Below the pieces are notes generated by a model, which was not told where the DNA came from, did no database searches, and saw only the letters and a program-made list of their open reading frames with translations. Below, in pieces: positions 9,429 to 17,331 of a stretch of DNA of 64,000 nt. This stretch comes from Lentibacillus daqui. Its GTDB lineage: Bacteria; Bacillota; Bacilli; Bacillales; Amphibacillaceae. The translations under genes and the position numbers were made by a program. The stretch is from contig NZ_CP114176.1 in assembly GCF_027186265.1 (NCBI RefSeq), positions 1 through 64,000 on the forward strand. Reading direction: 5' to 3'. How positions within the stretch are numbered: the first letter of the stretch is position 1; each line of letters begins with the position of its first letter.

Positions 9429-10379
9429 TCATGTATTTCCAATTGCGAGCTCTTGTCCCAAAAGAAAAGGAATCTTATCGGCAGCTGTTTTCAAAAAATG
9501 TTTGATCCAGGGATAATCCATATCTGCCTTCCCCGTTATCAATTCGCCCCACCATTCTGTCTCATACCTGCTGATCATACTTAGATTGTAAAGCAGCAAA
9601 TAATGAATTAATATCTCTGGAAGGGTCAAAAAATATTCCCGGTCCAACGGGAAATAGATTGTTCCATTTTGATGGCAAAAAAATGGGCCATGCGATTGGG
9701 CAATCGGCTTATCCAGTTCAAGATGAATTTGATTGACTGTTTGTGATACTTTATGAATATAAGGCAAGTGTGGGGAAATGCGATGAATGAATGCCTTTTT
9801 TGTTATATGATAATCATCTAAAGTTGTTGCAGGAAAAACAAGTCGATTATTGTCCGCTTTTCCAATCGCAACTAATTTTTGCTGATTAGAAAGGCTCCAT
9901 AAATCATTCATTTCCGGGATTAGTGCAAATAACTTTTTCATCTTTATCTTTTCAAATGGAATGGTATTCATATCATACAGATGCCTGGCAGCATAGGAGA
10001 ACAAACCATTATGCTGGATTTTAACTTCATCATGGACAAAGGTATAGTGTTTCTTTTTCCGTTTTCTTGTTGAAACACCATGGGCAAGGATAGAAGTAGA
10101 TTCGGGATAATCTGGTCTTCTTGTTAAGAGACATGCCTTTAGTAAATGAGTCAATCCATAAAATAATAATATTGGCTGCATCAGCATTGGTGAGTTGTGA
10201 CTGGCTGTAATGAACTGCTGCCCATGATCAAGATAGTAAATAAACGGGTTACAATTTTCGTAGCTTTTTGCCTTTGCTTCGACACCGGTAAGTTCCTTGT
10301 AATGCTGCTCTAAATACCGTTGGGCTGTGTCCTGAGATTGCAGGTATAGGTATAATAGTGCTAAATCTTGTTTGGACAT
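9429..10379 (-). CDS. yaaC: YaaC-like protein of unknown function
   Basis: This 316-residue protein sits between gyrA and guaB on the opposite strand, exactly where B. subtilis has yaaC. It is rich in Leu, His and aromatic residues (for example ILLFYGLTHLLKACLL) and shows no recognisable catalytic motif or signal peptide. The start ATG 10379 has TGAGGTAG upstream. In B. subtilis an rRNA operon (rrnO) lies between gyrA and guaB next to yaaC; none is present here. Function is unknown, and the assignment rests on position and general sequence character. Confidence 0.8.
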   Translation of the reverse strand: MSKQDLALLYLYLQSQDTAQRYLEQHYKELTGVEAKAKSYENCNPFIYYLDHGQQFITASHNSPMLMQPILLFYGLTHLLKACLLTRRPDYPESTSILAHGVSTRKRKKKHYTFVHDEVKIQHNGLFSYAARHLYDMNTIPFEKIKMKKLFALIPEMNDLWSLSNQQKLVAIGKADNNRLVFPATTLDDYHITKKAFIHRISPHLPYIHKVSQTVNQIHLELDKPIAQSHGPFFCHQNGTIYFPLDREYFLTLPEILIHYLLLYNLSMISRYETEWWGELITGKADMDYPWIKHFLKTAADKIPFLLGQELAIGNT

Positions 10380-10444
10380 GTTGTTCTACCTCAATGCTTA
10401 AAATATTATGAATCCATTTTCTTTTTGTGTATAAAAAACTTTTA

Positions 10445-10473
10445 TTGAAAAAGTATTTTGGATACCGTATTGT
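10445..10473 (+). promoter_or_regulatory. Sigma-A promoter of guaB
   Basis: TTGAAA (10445-10450), 17-bp spacer, TATTGT (10468-10473). It lies about 70 bp before the guaB start, and no purine riboswitch-like fold is seen between them. Confidence 0.55.
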
Positions 10474-10543
10474 ATATAACAATAAATAGTTTATCCCAGT
10501 GAATTGAAATATACACCGCAACTATCAAGAAGGAGGAAAAATC

Positions 10544-12013
10544 ATGCGAACTGATAAATTTGCCAAAGAAGGATTAACATTTGACGATGTGTTGCTCGTC
10601 CCGGCTAAATCAGAAGTCCTGCCCAAGGAAGTCAAATTACAGACACAATTGTCGAATAAGTTAAAGCTTCATGCACCATTGATTAGTGCAGGTATGGATA
10701 CCGTTACTGAATCAAGTATGGCGATTGCTATGGCACGTCAGGGTGGCCTGGGTGTCATTCATAAAAACATGTCGATTGAGGAACAGGCGGAAGAAGTCGA
10801 TCGGGTAAAGCGGTCGGAAAGTGGGGTAATTACCAATCCATTCTTTTTGACACCGGAACATCAAGTTTATGACGCGGAACACTTGATGAGTAAATTTCGC
10901 ATTTCTGGTGTACCACTCGTCAATAGTCTGGAGGAGCAAAAATTAGTTGGTATTTTGACGAATCGGGATCTAAGGTTCATTCAAGATTATTCGACATTAA
11001 TCAAAGATGTGATGACGAGTGAAAATCTTGTCACCGCCCCTGTTGGTACTACTCTTGAAGAAGCGGAAAAAATGTTGCAGCAACATCGAATAGAAAAGCT
11101 GCCACTAATCAATGAACAAGGGGTATTAAAAGGTCTGATCACCATCAAAGATATCGAAAAGGCAATTGAATTTCCAAATGCTGCAAAAGACGAGCATGGC
11201 CGATTGTTGGTTGGTGCAGCCGTTGGTGTTACTGCGGATGGTATGAAACGGATTGAAAAACTTGTCGAAGCTGGTGTTGATGTAATTGTTATTGATACAG
11301 CACATGGTCATTCCAAAGGTGTATTAGAACAGATTAGTAATATAAGAAAGGCATATCCTGATTTAGATATTATTGCTGGTAATGTTGCTACAGCCGAAGG
11401 AACTAAGGATCTGATTGAAGCAGGGGTAACCATTGTTAAAGTTGGTATCGGACCGGGATCGATTTGTACGACCAGAGTTGTTGCCGGTGTCGGTGTTCCA
11501 CAAATAACGGCGGTTAATGATTGTGCGACAATAGCAGAAAAATATGGTGTTGCTGTGATTGCTGATGGTGGTATCAAATATTCCGGTGATGTTGTCAAAG
11601 CTATTGCAGCAGGAGCACATGCCGTCATGTTAGGTAGTATGTTTGCCGGAGTTTCGGAAAGTCCTGGAGAAACAGAAATTTTCCAAGGCCGGCGTTATAA
11701 GGTGTATCGTGGTATGGGCTCTGTCGGTGCGATGAAAGCCGGATCCAAGGACCGTTACTTCCAGGAATCAGAAGAAAACAAAAAACTGGTTCCAGAAGGG
11801 ATTGAAGGCAGGGTGGCATACAAAGGGCCACTTGCTGATACAGTCCATCAATTGCTTGGCGGTCTGCGCTCAGGAATGGGTTATTGCGGTGCTCCAACTA
11901 TTAACGCATTGCGGGAAGAAGCACAATTTGTCCGCATTACCAATGCCGGATTGCGCGAAAGCCATCCACATGATGTGCAAATAACCAAGGAAGCACCAAA
12001 CTACTCGGTTTAA
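10544..12013 (+). CDS. guaB: Inosine-5'-monophosphate dehydrogenase
   Basis: GuaB oxidises IMP to XMP with NAD+, the committed step of GMP synthesis. The 489-residue protein has the split (beta/alpha)8 barrel with two CBS domains inserted (about residues 95-205), the catalytic loop GPGSICTTR with Cys308, and the flap region near YRGMGSVGAM. Length is standard (488). The start ATG 10544 follows AGAAGGAGG. An IS1182-type element is inserted about 75 bp downstream, and its transposase reading frame continues antisense into the last 140 bp of guaB, without damaging guaB itself. Confidence 0.98.
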   Translation: MRTDKFAKEGLTFDDVLLVPAKSEVLPKEVKLQTQLSNKLKLHAPLISAGMDTVTESSMAIAMARQGGLGVIHKNMSIEEQAEEVDRVKRSESGVITNPFFLTPEHQVYDAEHLMSKFRISGVPLVNSLEEQKLVGILTNRDLRFIQDYSTLIKDVMTSENLVTAPVGTTLEEAEKMLQQHRIEKLPLINEQGVLKGLITIKDIEKAIEFPNAAKDEHGRLLVGAAVGVTADGMKRIEKLVEAGVDVIVIDTAHGHSKGVLEQISNIRKAYPDLDIIAGNVATAEGTKDLIEAGVTIVKVGIGPGSICTTRVVAGVGVPQITAVNDCATIAEKYGVAVIADGGIKYSGDVVKAIAAGAHAVMLGSMFAGVSESPGETEIFQGRRYKVYRGMGSVGAMKAGSKDRYFQESEENKKLVPEGIEGRVAYKGPLADTVHQLLGGLRSGMGYCGAPTINALREEAQFVRITNAGLRESHPHDVQITKEAPNYSV

Positions 12014-13771
12014 AAACAAAGATGCAAGCGCCCCGATTAGCGCTTTTGACCAACACTGGTTCTTTGGATTTTCCAATACGAAAATTTTTAATGAGGCTGG
12101 GACATAACTAGCCAAAAATAGTAAATAAAAAGGTTCCAAGCAAATCAAAAGTTTGCTTGGAACCTTTTTTGTGGAGTTGTTTCTATCTTCCGGTACTAAT
12201 TTACTGTTCGTGGCGGTGTACTTTCTCAAGTTCACCGCCATCAATGCGAAGGCTAATTCATTTTTCACTTTCTGTTTTCCTCTGACAGAAAAACGAGTGA
12301 AACCCAAATTAGCCTTCAAGAAACCGAACGCTGGTTCTACGTCAATTTTACGTTTTCCGTAAATTTCACCAGTTTTCTCGTCTGAAAGCTTCGCACGTAC
12401 ATATTCTTTTTGGGATTCCCACTTTTCATTCATGTAGACTTTTCGGTTGTTTCCTTCTTTTGCTTTCGTACATAAATCGCGGAGTGGACAGCCCGAACAG
12501 TCCTCACATTCGTACACTTTAAATTCACGGGTGAATCCGTACCTGTCTGTTCGTTTGGAATGATGACTAAACCGTATTTTCCGTCCATTTGGGCACAGAA
12601 AAGTATCTTCGTCCTCATTATAATCCCAATTATCTACATGAAAAGCGTTGTTCTTATGCTTCTTTTTCTTCTCCTTTCGATATTGATTGTATGTAATAAG
12701 TGGCGTTCGATTTCGATTCTCGATGATATCTTCATAATTCTGTTCACTGCCATATCCGGCATCCGCGACAATGTGTTCCGGCAGTTCGAAAAAGTTTTCT
12801 TCAATCGAGTCGAGAAAAGGAATTAAAGTGCGTGTATCCGTCGGGTTTGGGAAAACATCGTAAGCGAGCGCGTATTGACCTTCCGTTGCAATCTGGACAT
12901 TGTAACCAGCTTTCAATTGACCGTTCTTCATGTAGTCGTCCTTCATGCGCATAAACGTCGCATCCGGATCTGTCTTTGAATAACTGTTACGGTCCCCGAA
13001 TTTCTCCATATCGTTTTGATACTTTTGCTTACGAGTGATGAAATCGTTAAACTGCTTGCGAGCTTGTTTTGGAAATTTACGTTCGGAACGGATTTTCTTT
13101 CGTTCGCTACCAACTTCACAAGCTTCGATTTTTTTATCGTATTCCTCAACCTTTTCATCTAACTTTTCGACTACTTCTTCCATTTCTTTAACGGAAAGTT
13201 TCTCTTCTGTTTCTCGCTCTATTGCCGGGATGATCTCCTTCTCCAACAGCTCATCATACAGTTGATTGGACTTTTCGATTAGCTTATCACTATATTTTTC
13301 AACGGATTTCCGCCACACAAAGGTGAACTTATTGGCGTTCGCTTCAATTTTTGTACCATCAATAAAAATGGCTTCCTCTTCAATCAATTCCTTTTCCACA
13401 AGCTGATTCCGGAACTGGACAAAGCATTCACGTAGTATGTTTTCGATGAGTGGATGAGAACGGAAACGATTGATGGTGCGATAGCTGGGTTCGTGTCCTT
13501 GAGCCAACCACATCATGCGGATACTATCCTGTAATAAAGCTTCTATTTTACGACCAGAAAACACGGATTGCGTATACCCACACAAAATGATTTTCAACAT
13601 CATGCGAGGATGGTACGCAGGACGGCCGGTTTGTCGTATTAAGTCATCGAAAACCTCTTCGGGAATACTCTCGACAAGATCATTGATCGCAAAAGCAATA
13701 TCATTCTCTTTCAATTTAATTTCTAAATCTAGCGGCAAAACTACCTGATTCATGGTATAATGTTTAAACAT
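11870..13771 (-). CDS. IS1182-family transposase, reading frame open past the IS end
   Basis: This transposase catalyses movement of the surrounding IS. It starts MFKHYTMNQVVLPLDLEI, preceded by GGAGGTG. The frame is open further upstream, to a TTG at 13816, but without a ribosome-binding site. The DDE residues appear to be the Asp in FIDGTKIEAN, the Asp in VADAGYGSEQ and the Glu in DVEPAFGFLKANLGF. There is a charged coiled-coil insertion (about residues 160-230) and a Cys cluster CEDCSGCPLRDLC. No stop occurs inside the element: the frame runs through the internal hairpin and the terminal inverted repeat (encoding LASYVPAS) and then about 73 residues antisense to guaB. The functional protein probably ends near NLRKYTATNSK or at the IS edge, so the C-terminal tail is insertion-site dependent. 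Confidence 0.88.
   Translation of the reverse strand: MFKHYTMNQVVLPLDLEIKLKENDIAFAINDLVESIPEEVFDDLIRQTGRPAYHPRMMLKIILCGYTQSVFSGRKIEALLQDSIRMMWLAQGHEPSYRTINRFRSHPLIENILRECFVQFRNQLVEKELIEEEAIFIDGTKIEANANKFTFVWRKSVEKYSDKLIEKSNQLYDELLEKEIIPAIERETEEKLSVKEMEEVVEKLDEKVEEYDKKIEACEVGSERKKIRSERKFPKQARKQFNDFITRKQKYQNDMEKFGDRNSYSKTDPDATFMRMKDDYMKNGQLKAGYNVQIATEGQYALAYDVFPNPTDTRTLIPFLDSIEENFFELPEHIVADAGYGSEQNYEDIIENRNRTPLITYNQYRKEKKKKHKNNAFHVDNWDYNEDEDTFLCPNGRKIRFSHHSKRTDRYGFTREFKVYECEDCSGCPLRDLCTKAKEGNNRKVYMNEKWESQKEYVRAKLSDEKTGEIYGKRKIDVEPAFGFLKANLGFTRFSVRGKQKVKNELAFALMAVNLRKYTATNSKLVPEDRNNSTKKVPSKLLICLEPFYLLFLASYVPASLKIFVLENPKNQCWSKALIGALASLFLNRVVWCFLGYLHIMWMAFAQSGIGNADKLCFFPQCVNSWSTAITHS
12027..12046 (+). 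terminator. Possible weak terminator after guaB
   Basis: AAGCGC and GCGCTT arms around CCCGATTA are followed by only a short T run. This is weak. Effective termination after guaB may now come from the strong hairpin inside the IS at 12127-12168. Confidence 0.35.
12127..12170. terminator. Strong hairpin inside left end of the IS
   Basis: AAAAGGTTCCAAGCAAA pairs with TTTGCTTGGAACCTTTT, a perfect stem of about 17 bp with a 7-base loop and T runs on both strands. It would stop guaB read-through into the IS, and transcripts leaving the IS. The transposase frame reads through it. Confidence 0.8.
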
Positions 13772-13850
13772 AAGGACACCTCCAAAATTATTGTCAGGTA
13801 ACTTTAATTTTATCAAAAGGTGTCCTTTTTGTTTACTAAAATAATGTCAA

Positions 13851-13900
13851 AAAAGGCGTGGGGCCTACACTTTTTTTAGTGTAAGCTCCTACGCCTTAAT
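13851..13900. terminator. Imperfect hairpin at right end of the IS
   Basis: AAGGCGTGGGGCCTACACT and AGTGTAAGCTCCTACGCCTT form an imperfect stem around a seven-T loop, just inside the right inverted repeat. It likely insulates the transposase gene from outside transcription. Confidence 0.55.
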
Positions 13901-13949
13901 TTTTATTTACTGGAGTTTTGTCCCAGCCTCATTTTTTTATCTCTTCATG

Positions 13950-13958
13950 TGGTAAAAT
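13950..13958 (+). promoter_or_regulatory. Extended -10 element of dacA next to the IS edge
   Basis: TGG directly followed by TAAAAT (13953-13958) is an extended -10. The matching -35 position (about 13930-13935) falls on the IS terminus, so the original -35 has been replaced by IS sequence. Confidence 0.45.
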
Positions 13959-13997
13959 ACAAAAGATGCATACTATTTATCGGTGGAGGTAGAGAAA

Positions 13998-15338
13998 GTG
14001 AAATTGAAGTTACGCAAAGATTTATCGATATTACTCGCCATGCTTGTCATAATGACATCATTTATGGTACAGCCATTTACAGTACAGGCAGCAGTAGACA
14101 TTGATGCTGAATCAACTATTCTGGTTGATTCAGATTCGGGAAAAATCCTTTACGAAAAAAATTCTGATGAGGCCCTTCCTCCAGCTAGTATGACCAAAAT
14201 AATGACCGAATACCTGGTATGGGAAGCAATCGATGAAGGTCAAATCAGCTGGGATACAACCACACAGATTAGTGATTATCCATATAGCATATCTGCAGAT
14301 GATAGCTTTTCTGGTGTAGGTTTAAAACAAAACAAAGATTATAAGGTTCGTGATCTTTACAATGCAATGGCAATTTATTCTGATAACGGTACAGCGATTG
14401 CACTTGCGGAATTAATTAGTGGTTCCGAGGGTGATTTTGTCAAGTTAATGAATAAAAAAGCGAAAGAAATGGGATTGCCAGATTACAAGTTTGTTAACGC
14501 AACCGGGTTAGCAAATGAAGACCTGGGTAAAAACCATCCAAAAGGCACAAAACCAGATGATGACAATCTATTGTCCGCACGATCCGCTGCATTACTTGCT
14601 TATAATCTGATTAAGGATTACCCTAAAGCATTGGAAATTTCCAGTATTCCAAAAGCGAAGTTTGAAGATCAGGCAATCACCAACTGGAACTGGATGTTAA
14701 AGCATGATAAAAAAGATGCAAGCTCATTGACCCAATTCTATTATGAAGGGGTAGATGGACTGAAAACAGGCTTTACGGATACTGCTGGCTATTGTTTTAC
14801 GGGAACAGCAGAACGTGATGGTCACCGGCTGATTTCCGTGGTGATGAAAACGAAGAATGATAATGCACGCTTTAAAGAAACAGCCAAACTATTTGACTAT
14901 GGATTTCAAAACTTTGAGGATAAAGAGTTGTTTGCCAAAGGTTATCAACTAAAAGACCAAAAAACCCTCCCTGTAACCAAAGGCAAAGAAGATAAAGTTG
15001 AAATTGCTATCAACAAGCAAGTCAAGCAACCGATTGAAAAAGGCGATAAAGAAGGGTATTCGCTTGAGTATCATATTGATAAGCGTAAGTTAAATGAAAA
15101 TGGTGAGTTAACAGCTCCAATTAAAAAAGGAGAAAAAGTTGGTACAGCTGAAGTAAAGTATAATGGAGAAAATGATTATGGGTATATCACTGATACAGCT
15201 GGTTCTGATCAGGTTGATATTGTCGCAACGGAAACAGTTGATAAAAAGAATTGGTTTATGCTTATGCTTGGTTCCATCGGCGGTTTTTTCAGTAATCTAT
15301 TTTCATCACTCGTTGATATGGTTAAAGGATGGTTTTAG
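13998..15338 (+). CDS. dacA: D-alanyl-D-alanine carboxypeptidase (PBP5-type, DacA)
   Basis: DacA trims the terminal D-Ala from peptidoglycan stem peptides outside the membrane. From GTG 13998 (GGAGGTAG upstream) the 446-residue precursor has a signal peptide ending near VQA, then the SxxK serine in PASMTK (Ser64, Lys67), the SDN motif at 128-130 and KTG at 256-258. A C-terminal beta domain and a terminal amphipathic/hydrophobic anchor (FMLMLGSIGGFFSNLFSSLVDMVKGWF) follow. An in-frame GTG at 13983 is upstream of the Shine-Dalgarno. The gene lies 60 bp from the IS. pdxS follows after 60 bp. Confidence 0.96.
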   Translation: MKLKLRKDLSILLAMLVIMTSFMVQPFTVQAAVDIDAESTILVDSDSGKILYEKNSDEALPPASMTKIMTEYLVWEAIDEGQISWDTTTQISDYPYSISADDSFSGVGLKQNKDYKVRDLYNAMAIYSDNGTAIALAELISGSEGDFVKLMNKKAKEMGLPDYKFVNATGLANEDLGKNHPKGTKPDDDNLLSARSAALLAYNLIKDYPKALEISSIPKAKFEDQAITNWNWMLKHDKKDASSLTQFYYEGVDGLKTGFTDTAGYCFTGTAERDGHRLISVVMKTKNDNARFKETAKLFDYGFQNFEDKELFAKGYQLKDQKTLPVTKGKEDKVEIAINKQVKQPIEKGDKEGYSLEYHIDKRKLNENGELTAPIKKGEKVGTAEVKYNGENDYGYITDTAGSDQVDIVATETVDKKNWFMLMLGSIGGFFSNLFSSLVDMVKGWF

Positions 15339-15398
15339 TATAAAGGATTTCGTATTATAATAGAGTAGATAGAAAAATGACAAGAGGGGGAATTCTAA

Positions 15399-16283
15399 AT
15401 GGCAAACACTGGTACAGATCGTGTTAAACGCGGAATGGCGGAAATGCAAAAAGGTGGCGTTATCATGGATGTGGTGAACGCTGAGCAGGCTAAAATAGCT
15501 GAACAAGCAGGGGCAGTTGCTGTTATGGCGTTAGAACGTGTTCCATCCGATATTCGTGCTGCAGGAGGTGTTGCCCGGATGGCTGACCCAACAGTCACCG
15601 AGGAAGTTTTGCGCGCGGTATCCATTCCGGTAATGGCGAAAGCACGAATTGGTCATATTGTTGAGGCCCGCGTATTGGAAGCGATGGGTGTAGACTATAT
15701 TGATGAAAGTGAAGTGTTAACACCAGCTGATGAAGTTTATCATTTAAAAAAATCAGATTTCACCGTGCCATTTGTTTGTGGTTGCCGTAATTTAGGCGAG
15801 GCAGCGCGTCGAATTGGTGAGGGTGCATCCATGTTACGGACAAAAGGGGAACCGGGAACAGGAAATATCGTCGAAGCAGTTCGTCATATGCGCCAGGTGC
15901 AATCAGAAATCCGTAAGCTTACGGCAATGTCAGCGGATGAGGTCATGACTTATGCCAAAGAAATCGGCGCACCATATGAACTTCTATTACAAATTCGTGA
16001 AGAAGGCCGACTTCCAGTTGTTAACTTTGCTGCAGGTGGGGTTGCGACACCGAGTGATGCGGCATTAATGATGGAACTAGGAGCAGACGGTGTATTTGTT
16101 GGTTCCGGTATCTTTAAATCAGATAATCCAGAACGGTTTGCCAAAGCAATCGTGGAAGCAACCACCCATTATCAAGACTATGGATTAATTGCTGAGCTAT
16201 CCAAAGGACTTGGTACAGCAATGAAGGGAATTGAAATGAGTACACTTGCAGCTGGCGACCGTATGCAGGATCGCAGTGAATAG
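15399..16283 (+). CDS. pdxS: Pyridoxal 5'-phosphate synthase, lyase subunit PdxS
   Basis: PdxS builds PLP from ribose 5-phosphate, glyceraldehyde 3-phosphate and ammonia delivered by PdxT. The 294-residue (beta/alpha)8 protein has the substrate lysine in PVMAKARIGH (Lys81) and the second catalytic lysine in RTKGEPGTG. Length and sequence are typical of the highly conserved family. The start ATG 15399 has AGAGGGGG upstream. pdxT starts 15 bp after its stop, so the two form an operon, placed between dacA and serS as in B. subtilis. Confidence 0.98.
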   Translation: MANTGTDRVKRGMAEMQKGGVIMDVVNAEQAKIAEQAGAVAVMALERVPSDIRAAGGVARMADPTVTEEVLRAVSIPVMAKARIGHIVEARVLEAMGVDYIDESEVLTPADEVYHLKKSDFTVPFVCGCRNLGEAARRIGEGASMLRTKGEPGTGNIVEAVRHMRQVQSEIRKLTAMSADEVMTYAKEIGAPYELLLQIREEGRLPVVNFAAGGVATPSDAALMMELGADGVFVGSGIFKSDNPERFAKAIVEATTHYQDYGLIAELSKGLGTAMKGIEMSTLAAGDRMQDRSE

Positions 16284-16298
16284 AAGGAAGGAATACCG

Positions 16299-16904
16299 AT
16301 GATAATAGGTGTACTGGCATTACAGGGTGCTGTACGTGAGCATATTCGTTCCATTGAAGCAACCGGGGCAAAAGCTGTAGAAATAAAGCATAAAGGGCAG
16401 CTGGAAGAAATTGATGGGTTGATCCTGCCTGGCGGTGAAAGTACGACAATGCGCAGGCTGATTGATAGCTATGGTTTTTTTACCGCGATCCAGGAATTTG
16501 GTGCAAAGGGAAAACCGATTTTTGGTACTTGTGCCGGACTGATCCTAATGGCAAATGAAATCTCCGGGCAAGAGGCTCATTTAGGATTAATGAATATGAA
16601 GGTAGCCAGAAATGCATTCGGACGTCAGGTGGCCAGCTTTGAAGTCCAATTGCCGATTAGCCATGTTGCCGAGGACTTCAATGCCGTTTTTATCCGTGCG
16701 CCATACATATTGGAAGTTGGCGATGGTGTTGAAGTGCTGGCAACGTATGACGATAAAATCGTTGCAGCCAAACAAGAGCATTATATTTGTACTGCATTTC
16801 ACCCAGAATTAACCGATGATAACCGGTTTATGGAATATTTTGCTCAAATAGTGGAAGACTCAGAACAAAGGCGTAAGCGCCCGGTTAGCGGCGTACAAAC
16901 CTGA
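16299..16904 (+). CDS. pdxT: Pyridoxal 5'-phosphate synthase, glutaminase subunit PdxT
   Basis: PdxT hydrolyses glutamine and channels ammonia to PdxS. The 201-residue protein has the oxyanion/GGEST segment (LPGGESTTMRRL), nucleophile Cys78 in FGTCAGLI and the HPEL histidine-glutamate pair near the C-terminus. The last ten or so residues (RRKRPVSGVQT) are unlike other PdxT proteins. They are encoded by the left arm of a dispersed palindromic repeat (16876-16926) that overlaps the gene end. This suggests the repeat replaced the original stop without harming the enzyme core. Confidence 0.97.
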   Translation: MIIGVLALQGAVREHIRSIEATGAKAVEIKHKGQLEEIDGLILPGGESTTMRRLIDSYGFFTAIQEFGAKGKPIFGTCAGLILMANEISGQEAHLGLMNMKVARNAFGRQVASFEVQLPISHVAEDFNAVFIRAPYILEVGDGVEVLATYDDKIVAAKQEHYICTAFHPELTDDNRFMEYFAQIVEDSEQRRKRPVSGVQT

Positions 16905-16975
16905 AGTTTGCTAGCCGCTGGGCGCTGGAGCCGGACGGGGCCTATTCTGGCATAAGCTGAATGTAGGCTGGATTT
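16870..16975. repeat. Dispersed palindromic repeat overlapping the pdxT 3' end
   Basis: AGCGCCC (16876-16882) to GGGCGCT (16920-16926) enclose nested arms AGCGGC/GCCGCT and CAAAC/GTTTG, a long near-perfect hairpin that may also act as terminator for pdxST. It continues GGAGCCGGACGGGGCC and GCATAAGCTGAATG. Parts recur at 6756-6790, 38594-38690 and 45637-45665. Similar intergenic repeats are known in Bacillaceae. Confidence 0.7.
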
Positions 16976-17003
16976 TTATACTTTCTTAGCTTTTTAAAAA
17001 CAC

Positions 17004-17032
17004 TTGCTTCATAAGGGCAAGTTAGCTATCAT
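17004..17032 (+). promoter_or_regulatory. Sigma-A promoter for the serS T-box leader
   Basis: TTGCTT (17004-17009), 17-bp spacer, TATCAT (17027-17032), immediately upstream of the T-box leader. Confidence 0.5.
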
Positions 17033-17039
17033 ATTAGGT

Positions 17040-17284
17040 AATAAAGGATTATAAAAGTAATGATAGGAATAGTAACAGTATCATTTGTTAACAGAGAGTC
17101 GATGGCTGGTGTGAATCGATGCAAACATACTGCGAATCCATCCTTGAACTGGTTTGCTGAATTAAGTAGGTAAACCCGGTTAAATCACCGTTATGATTGG
17201 AGCCGGAAGATGTTATCTTCAACAAGGGTGGTAACGCGGGAAAAAACTCTCGTCCCTATTTTATTAGGGACGGGAGTTTTTTAA
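17040..17284 (+). promoter_or_regulatory. T-box leader (serine) controlling serS
   Basis: The leader has the AG-rich stem I start (CAGAGAGTCG), a specifier context GAA-TCC-A with serine codon UCC at 17137-17139, and the T-box core GGGTGGTAACGCGGG (17226-17240). A strong terminator follows, AAAACTCTCGTCCCT paired with AGGGACGGGAGTTTT (17243-17280). Uncharged tRNA-Ser(GGA) would pair with the specifier and the TGGT bulge to favour the antiterminator and serS expression. It lies directly upstream of serS. Confidence 0.92.
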
Positions 17285-17331
17285 TGAGAAAGTTGCTGGA
17301 ACTAAACAGATTGAAATAGGAGGAAAAGGAA

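Larger units (their letters stand above)
12090..13933. mobile_element. IS1182-family insertion sequence between guaB and dacA
   Basis: The element of about 1.84 kb is bounded by inverted ends: the left AATGAGGCTGGGACATAACT and the right, read inwards, AATGAGGCTGGGACAAAACT. It encodes one DDE transposase on the minus strand. A strong hairpin lies just inside the left end and an imperfect one just inside the right end. Flanking A/T runs (ATTTTTA left, TTTTTTA right) make any target duplication ambiguous. guaB and dacA are adjacent in relatives, so the element is an insertion in an otherwise conserved neighbourhood. It looks intact. Confidence 0.9.

Noticed and set aside
10380..10543. Purine riboswitch before guaB
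   Set aside because: The 164-bp leader has a plain promoter and none of the conserved three-way-junction sequence or a terminator.
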